Below are positions 52,275 through 60,691 of a stretch of 64,000 nt of DNA, one piece after another (the first letter of the stretch is position 1; each line of letters opens with the position of its first letter). The stretch is taken from positions 173,760-237,759 of the forward strand of contig NZ_RJKV01000004.1 in assembly GCF_003751305.1 (NCBI RefSeq), written 5' to 3'. A program made the position numbers and the translations under genes. The notes under the pieces are model-generated. The model searched no databases. It worked only from the letters and a program-made list of their open reading frames with translations, and was not told where the DNA came from. The DNA comes from Stenotrophomonas rhizophila (GTDB lineage: Bacteria; Pseudomonadota; Gammaproteobacteria; Xanthomonadales; Xanthomonadaceae).

Positions 52275-52907
52275 TCACGGGCTTTCGATGGACTCGATCT
52301 GGTCCTGCATCAGCAGCTCGTTACCCATGTAACGCTCGAACTTGATGCGGCCAAAGCCGGCGGCGTACCACGCCTCGATGCGACTGTCTTCGAAGGTGGC
52401 GGTGACGTGGCAGGTGTCCTTGAACGTGCGCGGCTGGTTGTCGACGTCCGCGTCAATGTCTTCGAAACCGACGAAGGTGTAGTCGGAGAAGCCGTCGTAG
52501 TCGACCGGTTCAACGGTTTCGTCGACATGGTTCGTGCGCTCGCCCGCGCCGGTGAGCTCGAATCGATCGCCCGGCTTGGCGCTCTGCGGGAACGTCGGCG
52601 CCGGCTTGAAGGTATCGGTACGCGTGGGGCCGTCGCTGGACATGCTGTAACGCTCCTGGCCCAGCAGCTGGCGGCCGCTGATGTCATGGAACGTGGCCAT
52701 CCCGATGCCACCACCGGCACTGTGCATCTTGATGGCGTTCTGGCCAGCGAAGGTCACTTTTTCGATGGTCAGCGTTTCATCGGCATTCGACCAGGACAGA
52801 CCCGGGGTCAAAGTGAAACAGGCAGCGAACTCCGGCGCGGCCGCTGCGGGCAGCGAGACGGCGGCGAGTGCCATGGCAAGGGTGGAGCGAAATAGAGCAG
52901 ACGTCAT
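52275..52907 (-). CDS. Hypothetical secreted protein
   Basis: 210 residues. The ATG at 52907 begins a clean leader (MTSALFRSTLAMALAAVSLPAAAAPE); the longer in-frame reading to 53222 crosses the next gene and is not supported. The mature protein has two cysteines (AACFTLTPG and FKDTCHVTATF), which may be linked. It is beta-rich with acidic stretches (DYDGFSDYTFVGFEDIDADVD) and ends GRIKFERYMGNELLMQDQIESIESP. No family recognised. It may be a small beta-sandwich of the periplasm. Confidence 0.78.
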   Translation of the reverse strand: MTSALFRSTLAMALAAVSLPAAAAPEFAACFTLTPGLSWSNADETLTIEKVTFAGQNAIKMHSAGGGIGMATFHDISGRQLLGQERYSMSSDGPTRTDTFKPAPTFPQSAKPGDRFELTGAGERTNHVDETVEPVDYDGFSDYTFVGFEDIDADVDNQPRTFKDTCHVTATFEDSRIEAWYAAGFGRIKFERYMGNELLMQDQIESIESP

Positions 52908-52995
52908 GGGAGAATCCGTGGGAGGAGAGTGGAGGCAAAACGACATTGCGCTGGCGAACTGCGTCTCCAGCGGGAGGTTGATTCGGTGGTGCTGC

Positions 52996-53520
52996 CTAGG
53001 CCAGGAGTGACGCCAGATCGAGATGGCGCAGCTGCGCTTCCAGGGTTTGCAGGCTGGTCCAGGGCAGAATGGGCGAATTCTGACGCTCATCCGGCGGATG
53101 CGTCCGCAACGTATCGGACCAGCCACCGCATCCTTCCAGCGGCAACAACGGCCGCTTGTGCAGCCACGCCAGGCAGACTTCGGAGATGGTGCCCGCGCGA
53201 CCGCCAATGACGATGCAGGCATCGCCGGCCAAGGCCATCATCAGGTTGCGGGCATCGCCCATGCCACACGGCAACACGACGGTTGCCGGCCAGTCAGCCG
53301 CCGGCATCACATCAGGGGGAATGATGCTGACCACCAGGCCGCCTGCGGCTATCGCGCGCTCGGCGGCCACACGGGTGGCAGGACTTCCACAGCCGCTGAC
53401 GACAGTGATGCCGAGTCTGGCCATCAACGCGCCAGCGTCTCCAGCCAATTCGTACGCGGCGGAACCCGGTTCGGCGCTGCCCAGAATGCAGACCTGCGGT
53501 CGTCGATACGGAGCGTTCAT
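52996..53520 (-). CDS. SLOG-family (TIGR00725, LOG-like) Rossmann protein
   Basis: 174 residues with a nucleotide-binding Rossmann-like fold. It has ILGSAEPGSAAYELAGDAGALMARLGITVVSGCGSPATRVAAERAI and the GGRAGTISE motif, related to PGGxGTxxE of LOG-type nucleotide hydrolases. The TIGR00725 group lacks an assigned role; SLOG proteins bind nucleotide-derived ligands. A strong AAAAGGATATGA ribosome-binding site precedes the ATG. It stands alone. Confidence 0.82.
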   Translation of the reverse strand: MNAPYRRPQVCILGSAEPGSAAYELAGDAGALMARLGITVVSGCGSPATRVAAERAIAAGGLVVSIIPPDVMPAADWPATVVLPCGMGDARNLMMALAGDACIVIGGRAGTISEVCLAWLHKRPLLPLEGCGGWSDTLRTHPPDERQNSPILPWTSLQTLEAQLRHLDLASLLA

Positions 53521-53650
53521 TCATATCCTTTTAAATGATCGTGCCGGTGTAGCGATCGGCGCGTCTGTGAATGCTATCGCGTCACGCATTCGGCGTGCAC
53601 CTCCGAATCGATTCACGTTCACTCGCCAGATGCAGTGACCTGCGTCTGGA

Positions 53651-54109
53651 TCAGGCGGTCGCCGACTGCGATTGCAGATGCCCGTAACCGGCCGCCTGCA
53701 CGAAGTCGTTCAAGTGCCACAGTCGGCCGTTGGCGGCCCAATGGCCATCGGCGATATCGGTCATCACGATGGAACTCAGCAGCACGCGTGGATCGCCCGG
53801 TGCCACGCAACCGGCGATGGCGTCGTGCAGGTGCAGCGCGTAGTCGGCGCGTTGCTGCGCATCCAGCACGCCCTGCGGAATCCGCACCTCGACCTGGCAG
53901 GGAATGCCGCGTGCGCCGATATCCTGGCCGCCACACAACCAGTGGCCGGCCGCGATTTCCTGCAGCATTACCCAGCACAGGCGCTGCTGAGCTGGCTCGG
54001 CACCCAAGCCGCTGGCGCGGACGGCGGCGTCATGCACCGCCTGTAGCAGGCGTTGCCGGGTAGCGGCGTCGAACGCGTTGGCGGGAAGGGTGAGGGTGAT
54101 GTTGGGCAT
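53651..54109 (-). CDS. Tautomerase-superfamily-like protein
   Basis: 152 residues. The start is set at ATG 54109, giving Met-Pro-Asn: tautomerases use the freed Pro1 as catalytic base. The body (ITLTLPANAFDAATRQRLLQAVHDAAVRASGLG; IPCQVEVRIPQGVLDAQQRADYALHLHDAIAG) contains two beta-alpha-beta units, as in fused 4-oxalocrotonate tautomerase-like proteins. A longer in-frame reading to 54205 exists but loses the N-terminal proline. It is divergent from the GlxA-type regulator with 95 bp between starts, so it is a likely target of that regulator. Confidence 0.75.
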   Translation of the reverse strand: MPNITLTLPANAFDAATRQRLLQAVHDAAVRASGLGAEPAQQRLCWVMLQEIAAGHWLCGGQDIGARGIPCQVEVRIPQGVLDAQQRADYALHLHDAIAGCVAPGDPRVLLSSIVMTDIADGHWAANGRLWHLNDFVQAAGYGHLQSQSATA

Positions 54110-54187
54110 GCGGATCGACCGGTTGCGTAAAGGGACTCCATTGGAGCCGAACGCCGCACCGGGCAACATCGGCCGATCTGACATCTT

Positions 54188-54212
54188 TCGTGCACAATCA
54201 GACAATGCACGA
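54188..54212. promoter_or_regulatory. Inverted repeat over the regulator start
   Basis: TCGTGCA (54188-54194) and TGCACGA (54206-54212) form a perfect 7-bp inverted repeat with 11 bases between. It covers the start codon of the GlxA-type regulator, in the divergent region with the tautomerase gene. Autoregulation is a possibility. Confidence 0.45.
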
Positions 54213-55164
54213 TTTCACTGTCATCGTCCTGCCGGGTGCGTTCGCCTCCAGCGTCGCGCTCACCCTGGACATCCTCACCACGGCCGCCACCCTCGCCCCG
54301 CGCCTGGGTCTGCCGGTGCCCCGCTGGCAGGTCTGCAGCCCGGCACGCGGCGCTATCCGCCTGGGCACGCACCTGCAGCTGCGTGCCGCGCCGATGCCAC
54401 GCGTGGCCGATGCGCAGGCGTGCTGGATCGTGCCAGGGCTGGGCGTGGAGGATCCCGACACCATCGCACAGCGGCTGGGCGAGCCCGACATCCCGGGGGT
54501 GGTGCGGGCCCTGCGCGCGCATGTGGCGGCCGGTGGGCATGTCGCGGCCTCCTGCGCATCGGTGTTCCTCTTGCAGGCCGCCGGGCTGCTCACCGGGCGC
54601 AGCGTGACCACCACCTGGTGGCTGGCCGGCGCGCTGCAGCGGCAAGCCGCGGAGTGCCGGGTCGATCCAGACCGGATGGTGATCGACGACGCGCCGCTGA
54701 TCACGGCCGGTGCTGCGCTCGGGCACACCGACCTGATGCTGTACCTGCTCCGGCAGCGCTTTGGCCCGGCGCTTCCCGATGCGGTGGCGAGGGCCCTGCT
54801 GCTGGATCGCCGGCAGCTGCAATCGCCGTTCATGGTCCCGGCGATGATGGCGCAGGGCAATGCACTGATCGCCTCGCTCACCGCCCACATCGAAGCCACG
54901 CTGCCGGCCACGGTGAGTGTCGGTGCGCTGGCGGCGCATGTCGGCATGTCCACGCGCACACTGTCGCGGCAGGTGGGCAAGGCGACCGGACAGGGGCCGC
55001 TGCACCTGATCCGCAGCGTGCAGTTGAACCAGGCGCGCACCCTGCTGGAGAACAGCCGCTACTCGGTGGAGACCGTTGCCGAGCGCGTGGGCTACCGCGA
55101 TCCCACCGCCCTGCGCCGGCTGATGCGCAAGCGCCTCAACGCGACGCCACGGCAGTTGCGCTGA
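54205..55164 (+). CDS. GlxA-family AraC-type transcriptional regulator
   Basis: 319 residues from ATG 54205; a GTG at 54190 would add five. The N-terminal DJ-1/PfpI-like domain (about 1-185) has the nucleophile-elbow-like VAASCASVFLLQAAGLL. The C-terminal AraC/XylS domain (about 215-319) has LAAHVGMSTRTLSRQVGKATGQGPLHLIRSVQL and YSVETVAERVGYRDPTALRRLMRKRLNATPRQLR. The effector is unknown. The divergent tautomerase gene and the inverted repeat at 54188-54212 suggest a small regulated pair. Confidence 0.9.
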   Translation: MHDFTVIVLPGAFASSVALTLDILTTAATLAPRLGLPVPRWQVCSPARGAIRLGTHLQLRAAPMPRVADAQACWIVPGLGVEDPDTIAQRLGEPDIPGVVRALRAHVAAGGHVAASCASVFLLQAAGLLTGRSVTTTWWLAGALQRQAAECRVDPDRMVIDDAPLITAGAALGHTDLMLYLLRQRFGPALPDAVARALLLDRRQLQSPFMVPAMMAQGNALIASLTAHIEATLPATVSVGALAAHVGMSTRTLSRQVGKATGQGPLHLIRSVQLNQARTLLENSRYSVETVAERVGYRDPTALRRLMRKRLNATPRQLR

Positions 55165-55200
55165 TGTGCAGCGGAACAAGGTGAGAAGGTTGCGCCCAAC

Positions 55201-55226
55201 AAAAAACCCCGCTTTCGCGGGGTTTT
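55201..55226. terminator. Bidirectional terminator
   Basis: AAAACCCCGC, TTTC loop, GCGGGGTTTT between the convergent regulator and porin genes. Confidence 0.88.
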
Positions 55227-55261
55227 CTGCTGCTGCATTCAACCGATCAGTGCTGCGTTGA

Positions 55262-56605
55262 TCAGAACTTGTAGTTGAACGAAGCGGCCAGCACGTCGCC
55301 ACGGACCTTGTACTTGCCGTTGAGCGAGTTGCCCTGGTTGTTGGTGGTACCGGCGATGTTCACGTCCGGATCCTTGGTGAACAGGTGGGTGTAACCGAAG
55401 TTGTACTCGGTGTTCGCCGACGGGGTCCAGCCCAGGCCCACGGACAGCCACTTGCGGCTGGTGTCCGGCACGCGCACGTCGCGGTGTGCGTTGGTGGTCG
55501 GGGTCTGATCCAGCGCGATACCGCCACGCAGGGTCACGGTGTCGCTCAGCTTGAAGTCGGTACCCAGCGAAACGAAGGTCGTATCGCGGTAGCCGAACTC
55601 CAGCACCGAATCGGGCTGGTTGGAGGCGTAATCGATGGTGACCTGGTCAAACGCGGTCGACCAGGCGGTACGGGTGACGTCACCCATCACGGTCCAGCGG
55701 TCGTTGACGTTGTGGGTGACGCTCAGCGTGGCCGAGGCCGGCAGGGTCAGCGTCGCCTTGCCCGAGGTGCTGGTGAAGCGGCCCGGCTGAGCGACAGCCA
55801 GCACGGCAGCAGCGTTGGTCGGGACATCAAAGGTGGCATCGCCGCCGGTGATCTTGTGCTCGACCTTGGAGCGGTAGCTGATGCCGATGTGGGTGTTCTC
55901 ATCGGGGCTGAACAAGCCGCCGACGGTCCAGCCCACCGCATTGTTGTCGCCTTCCACGGTCAGCTTGCCATCGGCGCTGCCCGGGGCGAAGCCCGGCACG
56001 CGCGACTGCGCCAGTGCAGTGCCGAAGTCGATGTTGTTGCTCAGCTCGATGGTCAGGTGCTCGACGAACACGGACGCACCGAAGGACACGTACGGGTTGA
56101 CGTCATAGGACGCAGCGAAGCCCAGGTCGATGGCCTTCATGTCGGTCTTCATGCCGCTGTAGCGGCCGACCCAGCCATTGTCGTAATCGGTCTTGAAACC
56201 GAACGGCGCGGTCAGCGAGACGCCGAAATGGGCCTTCTCACCGATCGGCATGTGGAAGTACGCGGCCGGAACCGGAGCGATCATGCCGGCGTCGCCGCCG
56301 TCACCGCCGGTCTGCGGCTGGCCGGTCGGCTTGCGGCCGGTACCGTTGAACTTGGCCGAGAAGCTGATGGCGCTCAGGTCACCCTGGACCTGCATGCCCT
56401 CGAGCTGGCGCATGCCAGCCGGGTTGACGGCCATGATGGAGGCATCGCCGGCGGCGCTGCCGGAACCGGCGAAGGCGCGACCGAGGCCCTTGGCGCTGTT
56501 TTCCTTCAGCTGGAAGGCGGCAGCGTGGACGTGGCCGACGGCCAGGACGCCGGCAATGCCGACAGCCAGGGCGGTGACGCGGGCAAGCGTGGAAGCGGTA
56601 TGCAT
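55262..56605 (-). CDS. FadL/OmpP1/TodX family outer-membrane transporter
   Basis: 447 residues. The signal peptide ends near VHAAAFQLKEN (residue 29), the mature N-terminus typical of FadL-family proteins that plug the barrel. Family marks include LGRAFAGSGSAAGDASIMAVNPAGM, the extracellular variable loop (about 75-100), FGVSLTAPFGFKTDYDNGWVGRY, and the C-terminal GDVLAASFNYKF ending in Phe. These barrels pass long-chain fatty acids and other hydrophobic compounds. The ATG at 56605 has GGAGAGA upstream. The region upstream is AT-rich and contains AATAACG..CGTTAT symmetry near 56750. Confidence 0.93.
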   Translation of the reverse strand: MHTASTLARVTALAVGIAGVLAVGHVHAAAFQLKENSAKGLGRAFAGSGSAAGDASIMAVNPAGMRQLEGMQVQGDLSAISFSAKFNGTGRKPTGQPQTGGDGGDAGMIAPVPAAYFHMPIGEKAHFGVSLTAPFGFKTDYDNGWVGRYSGMKTDMKAIDLGFAASYDVNPYVSFGASVFVEHLTIELSNNIDFGTALAQSRVPGFAPGSADGKLTVEGDNNAVGWTVGGLFSPDENTHIGISYRSKVEHKITGGDATFDVPTNAAAVLAVAQPGRFTSTSGKATLTLPASATLSVTHNVNDRWTVMGDVTRTAWSTAFDQVTIDYASNQPDSVLEFGYRDTTFVSLGTDFKLSDTVTLRGGIALDQTPTTNAHRDVRVPDTSRKWLSVGLGWTPSANTEYNFGYTHLFTKDPDVNIAGTTNNQGNSLNGKYKVRGDVLAASFNYKF

Positions 56606-56830
56606 TGTTGGTTCTCTCCGGATAGCGATCATGTTTGGCAACGCGCGCCTGCGTTTCCCCTCCCTTTTCAGGTCAGGACAACGCGCCGGATTCCCCTCCC
56701 GACATACGACGCCGTATGCGAGTATACCGAGAGCGGTTAATGAAACAATAACGCGGTTCCCCGTTATGGCTATTCATGCTGAACGCGACATATCCCCGTC
56801 AGGTCGGCCTCCGCGCTAGGCTAGTGCCGC

Positions 56831-57523
56831 ATGTTCGTGTCCACCCCCTCCCGCAAGAAAGCCGCTTACCGCTGGGCCACTCCCCTGCTGTTCGCCGCGC
56901 TGTGGGTGGCCTTCCTGTGGTCGATTTCGCGGCCCGATGACGCCCGCCGCAGCCTGTGGATGGACTGGGGCGCCCTCTCGACCGGCCTGACCCATCCGCT
57001 GGACTGGTGGGCGACCCTGCAGGACGGCAGCGTGCTGCGGCTGTTCACCGCGCTGTTCCTGCACGCGGACTGGTCGCACCTGCTGGGCAACCTGGTGTTC
57101 CTGCTGATCTTCGGGCTGCCGGCCGAACGCGTGCTGGGGCCGTGGCGGCTGATGCTGCTGTTCCTGGTGGGCGGGGCGATCTCGAATCTGACCGCCATCT
57201 ACACGATGGGCAGCCCGGACCAGATCATCATCGGTGCCAGCGGCGCGGTGTCCGCCTTGATCGGCGCCTACCTGGCTCTGTTCCCGGGCGCGCGGCTGGG
57301 CGTGGTGATCCCGCTGGGCCTGTTTCTGGAATTCGTCCGCGCCCCGGCCTATCTGCTGATCGGGGTCTGGGCGGCGCTGCAGGTGGTGTTCGCCTACATC
57401 GGCCCAACCTTCGGCATGGTGGCCTGGTGGGCGCATATCGCCGGCTTCGTGTTCGGCCTGGGCTACGGCGTGTATGTGCGTGCGGCCATCGCGCGACGGC
57501 TGCGCAAGCGGCATGGGTTCTAG
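56831..57523 (+). CDS. Rhomboid-family intramembrane serine protease
   Basis: 230 residues, six or seven helices. The catalytic pair is Ser137 (GASG) and His202 (WWAHIAGFVFG). LFTALFLHADWSHLLGNLVFLLIFG is the typical helix 2 region with its His and Asn (HxxxN). It cleaves membrane substrates within the helix. The ribosome-binding site is poor and the start uncertain by a few residues. The downstream gap carries a SMAG cluster. Confidence 0.93.
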   Translation: MFVSTPSRKKAAYRWATPLLFAALWVAFLWSISRPDDARRSLWMDWGALSTGLTHPLDWWATLQDGSVLRLFTALFLHADWSHLLGNLVFLLIFGLPAERVLGPWRLMLLFLVGGAISNLTAIYTMGSPDQIIIGASGAVSALIGAYLALFPGARLGVVIPLGLFLEFVRAPAYLLIGVWAALQVVFAYIGPTFGMVAWWAHIAGFVFGLGYGVYVRAAIARRLRKRHGF

Positions 57524-57544
57524 AAGAACAGCCATTGCCTGCGG

Positions 57545-57657
57545 GTAGTGCCGGCCGTTGGCCGGCTCCACGTACGGTTGGGTGACTGCAGAGCCGGCCA
57601 GCGGCCGGCACTACGCAGGGTCGGATTCCTGCAGAGCCGGCCAGCGGCCGGCACTAC
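57545..57657. repeat. Cluster of three SMAG-type palindromes
   Basis: One GTAG-headed copy on the plus strand (from 57545) and two inverted copies (ending at 57614 and 57657, each ending GCCGGCACTAC) lie between the convergent rhomboid and ctpA genes. The second and third units are near-identical direct repeats including the CTGCAGAGCCGGCCAGCGGC part. Confidence 0.88.
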
Positions 57658-57660
57658 CGG

Positions 57661-59142
57661 TCAGGGCTTGATCGGCGCCGTCGAGGCCGGTGCCTCGGGC
57701 TTGGCCGGCGCGGGCGTCGCAGGTGCCGCCGCAGGCTTTTCGGTCGGCTTTGCTTCTGACGGCTTCGTATCTGCCGGCTTCACCGCTGCCGCTGCCGGCT
57801 TGGCCGCCGGCTTCTTCGCCGCGTCCGCCTTCTGCCTGGCCAGCACCGAACCGGGCTGCTTCAGCTCGGCCAGCGCGTCATTGATCGGGCCATCGCCCGG
57901 CAGCACGTCACCGGCTTTGTAGCCTTCGGTGCCTTCTTCATCACCGCGCAGGTGGCCGGGCAACGTGGCTTCGCTGTAGTCGGTCAGGCTGGCCGGCAGG
58001 TCGTCATCGCCGGCGCGCTTTTCCGGCTGCAGCAGCACGTCGGGGATGATGCCGGTGGCCTGGATCGACTTGCCGCTCGGGGTGAAATACCGCGCCGTGG
58101 TGAGCTTCACCGAGTCACCGTTGTCCAGCGGCAGCACGGTCTGCACCGAGCCCTTGCCGAAGGTGCGGCTGCCGACCACGCGGGCGCGGCCGTTGTCGCG
58201 CAGCGCGCCGGCCAGCACTTCGGAGGCACTGGCTGAGCCGGCGTCGGCCAGCACCACGACCGGCGCGCCCTTGAGCAGATCGCCCGGGGTCGCATCGAAA
58301 CGGGCATCGCTGATCGAGATGCGGCCGCGGGTGCTGACGATGTTGCCCTTCTCGAGCAGATCGTCGGCCACCTGCACGGCGGCGGTGAGCAGGCCACCCG
58401 GGTTGCTGCGCAGATCCAGGACCAGGCCCTTGAGCTTGCCACCGGCCTGCTGCTGCAGCTGGCCAACGTGCTTCTGGAAATCGGCACCGGTGTCGGCCTG
58501 GAACGTGCTCAGGCGGATGTAGCCATAGCCGGGTTCCAGCATCCTGCTGCGCACGCTGGTGACGCGGATGGTCTCGCGGGTGACGGTGACGTCGAACGGC
58601 TTGGGCTTGCCTTCGCGCACCAGGGTCAGCACCACCTTGGTGCCGGCCACGCCGCGCAGCGGTTCGGTGGCTTCGATCGCGCTGATCGGCTTGCCGTCGA
58701 TGGCGATGATCAGATCGCCGGCGAGAATGCCCGCGCGTGCGGCCGGGGTCTCGTCGATCGGCGAAATCACTTTCAGGCTGCTGTTGTCGGGCTGCTGCTG
58801 CAGCTCCACGCCGATGCCGTCGTAGGCGCCGTTGGCCTGCTCATCGAAGGCTTCGGCGTCTTCCTTGTCGAAGTAGGTGCTGTGCGGATCCAGGTCCAGC
58901 AGCAGGCCGCGGATGGCGGACTGCATCAGCTTCTTGTCGTCGACCGGATCCACATAGGCGGCGCGCACCGCGTTGTAGACGGCGACGTAGCGGCGGATCT
59001 CTTCCAACGGAACCCGTGAGGTCACCGCTTCTTCCGTGGTGGCCGCATCGGCCCCGCGTGCCGGCGCTTCGGCGGTCTGCTGCGCCCAGGACACCGCAGG
59101 CAACAGGGCCAGCAGCAAGGTGGCGGAACGGGCTACGCGCAT
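57661..59142 (-). CDS. ctpA: S41-family C-terminal processing peptidase
   Basis: 493 residues. A signal peptide (ending SWAQQ) is followed by a helical N-domain, a PDZ domain (about 108-190: GAYDGIGVELQ, AARAGILAGDLIIAIDGK) and the protease core. The Ser-Lys dyad is Ser305 (GSASASEVL) and Lys330 (TFGKGSVQ), with the 25-residue spacing usual in the family. The C-terminal tail of about 60 residues is Lys/Pro/Ala-rich. It degrades or trims periplasmic proteins, including peptidoglycan hydrolases in other species. TGGAG precedes the ATG. It lies 126 bp after envC in the same direction, a common pairing in proteobacteria. Confidence 0.95.
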   Translation of the reverse strand: MRVARSATLLLALLPAVSWAQQTAEAPARGADAATTEEAVTSRVPLEEIRRYVAVYNAVRAAYVDPVDDKKLMQSAIRGLLLDLDPHSTYFDKEDAEAFDEQANGAYDGIGVELQQQPDNSSLKVISPIDETPAARAGILAGDLIIAIDGKPISAIEATEPLRGVAGTKVVLTLVREGKPKPFDVTVTRETIRVTSVRSRMLEPGYGYIRLSTFQADTGADFQKHVGQLQQQAGGKLKGLVLDLRSNPGGLLTAAVQVADDLLEKGNIVSTRGRISISDARFDATPGDLLKGAPVVVLADAGSASASEVLAGALRDNGRARVVGSRTFGKGSVQTVLPLDNGDSVKLTTARYFTPSGKSIQATGIIPDVLLQPEKRAGDDDLPASLTDYSEATLPGHLRGDEEGTEGYKAGDVLPGDGPINDALAELKQPGSVLARQKADAAKKPAAKPAAAAVKPADTKPSEAKPTEKPAAAPATPAPAKPEAPASTAPIKP

Positions 59143-59268
59143 GAAGCACTCCAGGATGAGCGGGGGACGGTTGACCACGCACGGGGGCGCGTCGCCCGAT
59201 TATGCGCGAAGCGACGATAAATTCCCGTTGAACCCCGTGCCTGGCGGCGCGCCCGTGTTGGGCGCGGT

Positions 59269-60639
59269 TTATCGCCGCTGAAGCCAGCTGCCCGGGTCCA
59301 CCGGCTGTCCATTGCGGCGCAGTTCGAAGTACAGCGCGGTCACGCCTTGGCCACCGGAATTGCCGACCTTGGCCACCGCCTCGCCCTTCTTCACCGTGGC
59401 GCCGGCATCGCGCAGCAGCGTGTCGTTGTGCGCATAGAGGCTCATGTAGCCGTTGCCGTGATCAACGATCAGGATCATGCCGTAGCCGGTCATCCAGTCG
59501 GAGAACACCACCGTGCCATCCGCCACGGCGGTGATGGTGCTGCCAGCGGGTGCACCGATCAGCACACCACTGCTGGTGCGTCCATCGGGCAGCTTGCCAC
59601 CGTAGCGGGCGAGCAGATTGCCCGACAACGGCCAGCCCAGACCACCCACCTTGGGGGCAGGCGCGGAGGCAACGGGAGGGGGCGTCTTGGTCGCTCGCTG
59701 CTGCGGGCGCGTGCCGCTCGCAGCAGCGGCGCGATCAGCCTTATCGGCCGCCGCTTTCTCCGCAGCGGCACGTCGCGCGGCAGCACGACGCTCGGCTTCG
59801 GCACGGGCGGCGGCCGCACGTAGGTTCGCGAGCAGGGTTTCCAATGCCTTGGCATCCTGGCCCAGCGCCTTCTCACGCTCGCTGCGGTCCTTGTAGCGTT
59901 CGTCCAGGGTGGCCACGGTTTCCGCACGCTCGCGACGGTCATCGGCCAGCGTGGCGACCTGCTGTTTCTGTTGCTGCCGCGTGCCTTCCAGTGCCTTGCG
60001 GCGCTCGACGATCTCCGTCTCCACGCGTTGCAGTTCGGTGAGGTCGGCCGTCAGCGACTGGATCCGCTGCGCGCGCTCCCTCTGCAGGTAGCGGTGATAG
60101 GCCAGGCTGCGGTTCGCATCGGCGACGCGGTCCTGCGACAGCAGCAGCTTCAGCGGTGCGTTGTTGCCGATGCGGTACGCGGCGCGCAGCAGCGAGGCCA
60201 GCTCGGTCCGCTGCTGCTCCAGCCCCGCCTGCAGGGCATCGCGCTTTGACTGCAATTCATTCATCGCGCGGGTCTCGCGCTGCAGCGCGGTTTCGGTCTG
60301 GGCCAGTACGCGCCCGGTGCGGGCCACTTTTTCGTCGGCTTCGCGCAGCTGGCGCGAGGCCTGTCCCCGCTGCCCTTCCAGATTCCGCCGTTCCTGCGCC
60401 ACGCCCTTGAGCTCGCTGCGCAGTTTCTGCAGCTTGCGCTCGGCTTCCTTGGAGGACTGCGCGGCCAGCGGGCTGGCCCCCAGAACGGCCACCGCCAGCA
60501 GCAGTGCACGCAACGCCGGGGTCAGCCATTGCGGGCGACCGCGTCCATCGGTCGGATTGTTATCCCGGCGTGAGGAAAAAGCGTTGTGGCGCAAGGGCTT
60601 TCCAGTGACTTCAGGCAGATGCGGATTGCAACGATGCAT
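59269..60639 (-). CDS. envC: EnvC-like murein hydrolase activator
   Basis: 456 residues. A leader-like segment lies at about residues 40-60 (LRALLLAVAVLGASPLAAQ) behind an unusual N-terminal extension. A long coiled coil (about 65-290) with KLQKLRSELKG and many Arg/Glu heptads follows. A Lys/Ala/Pro-rich linker then leads to a C-terminal LytM/M23 domain (about 335-456). The metal ligands of active LytM enzymes are missing: the HxxxD site reads GVLIGAPAG and the second site reads LYFELR instead of LHFE. It therefore activates amidases rather than cutting murein. The start at 60639 uses AGGA upstream. A start within the extension closer to the leader is possible. Confidence 0.9.
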   Translation of the reverse strand: MHRCNPHLPEVTGKPLRHNAFSSRRDNNPTDGRGRPQWLTPALRALLLAVAVLGASPLAAQSSKEAERKLQKLRSELKGVAQERRNLEGQRGQASRQLREADEKVARTGRVLAQTETALQRETRAMNELQSKRDALQAGLEQQRTELASLLRAAYRIGNNAPLKLLLSQDRVADANRSLAYHRYLQRERAQRIQSLTADLTELQRVETEIVERRKALEGTRQQQKQQVATLADDRRERAETVATLDERYKDRSEREKALGQDAKALETLLANLRAAAARAEAERRAAARRAAAEKAAADKADRAAAASGTRPQQRATKTPPPVASAPAPKVGGLGWPLSGNLLARYGGKLPDGRTSSGVLIGAPAGSTITAVADGTVVFSDWMTGYGMILIVDHGNGYMSLYAHNDTLLRDAGATVKKGEAVAKVGNSGGQGVTALYFELRRNGQPVDPGSWLQRR

Positions 60640-60691
60640 GGTGACATTCCTGCAGGCGGCCTGCCAGCCGCGCTCCACCATCGAGGTCCTC

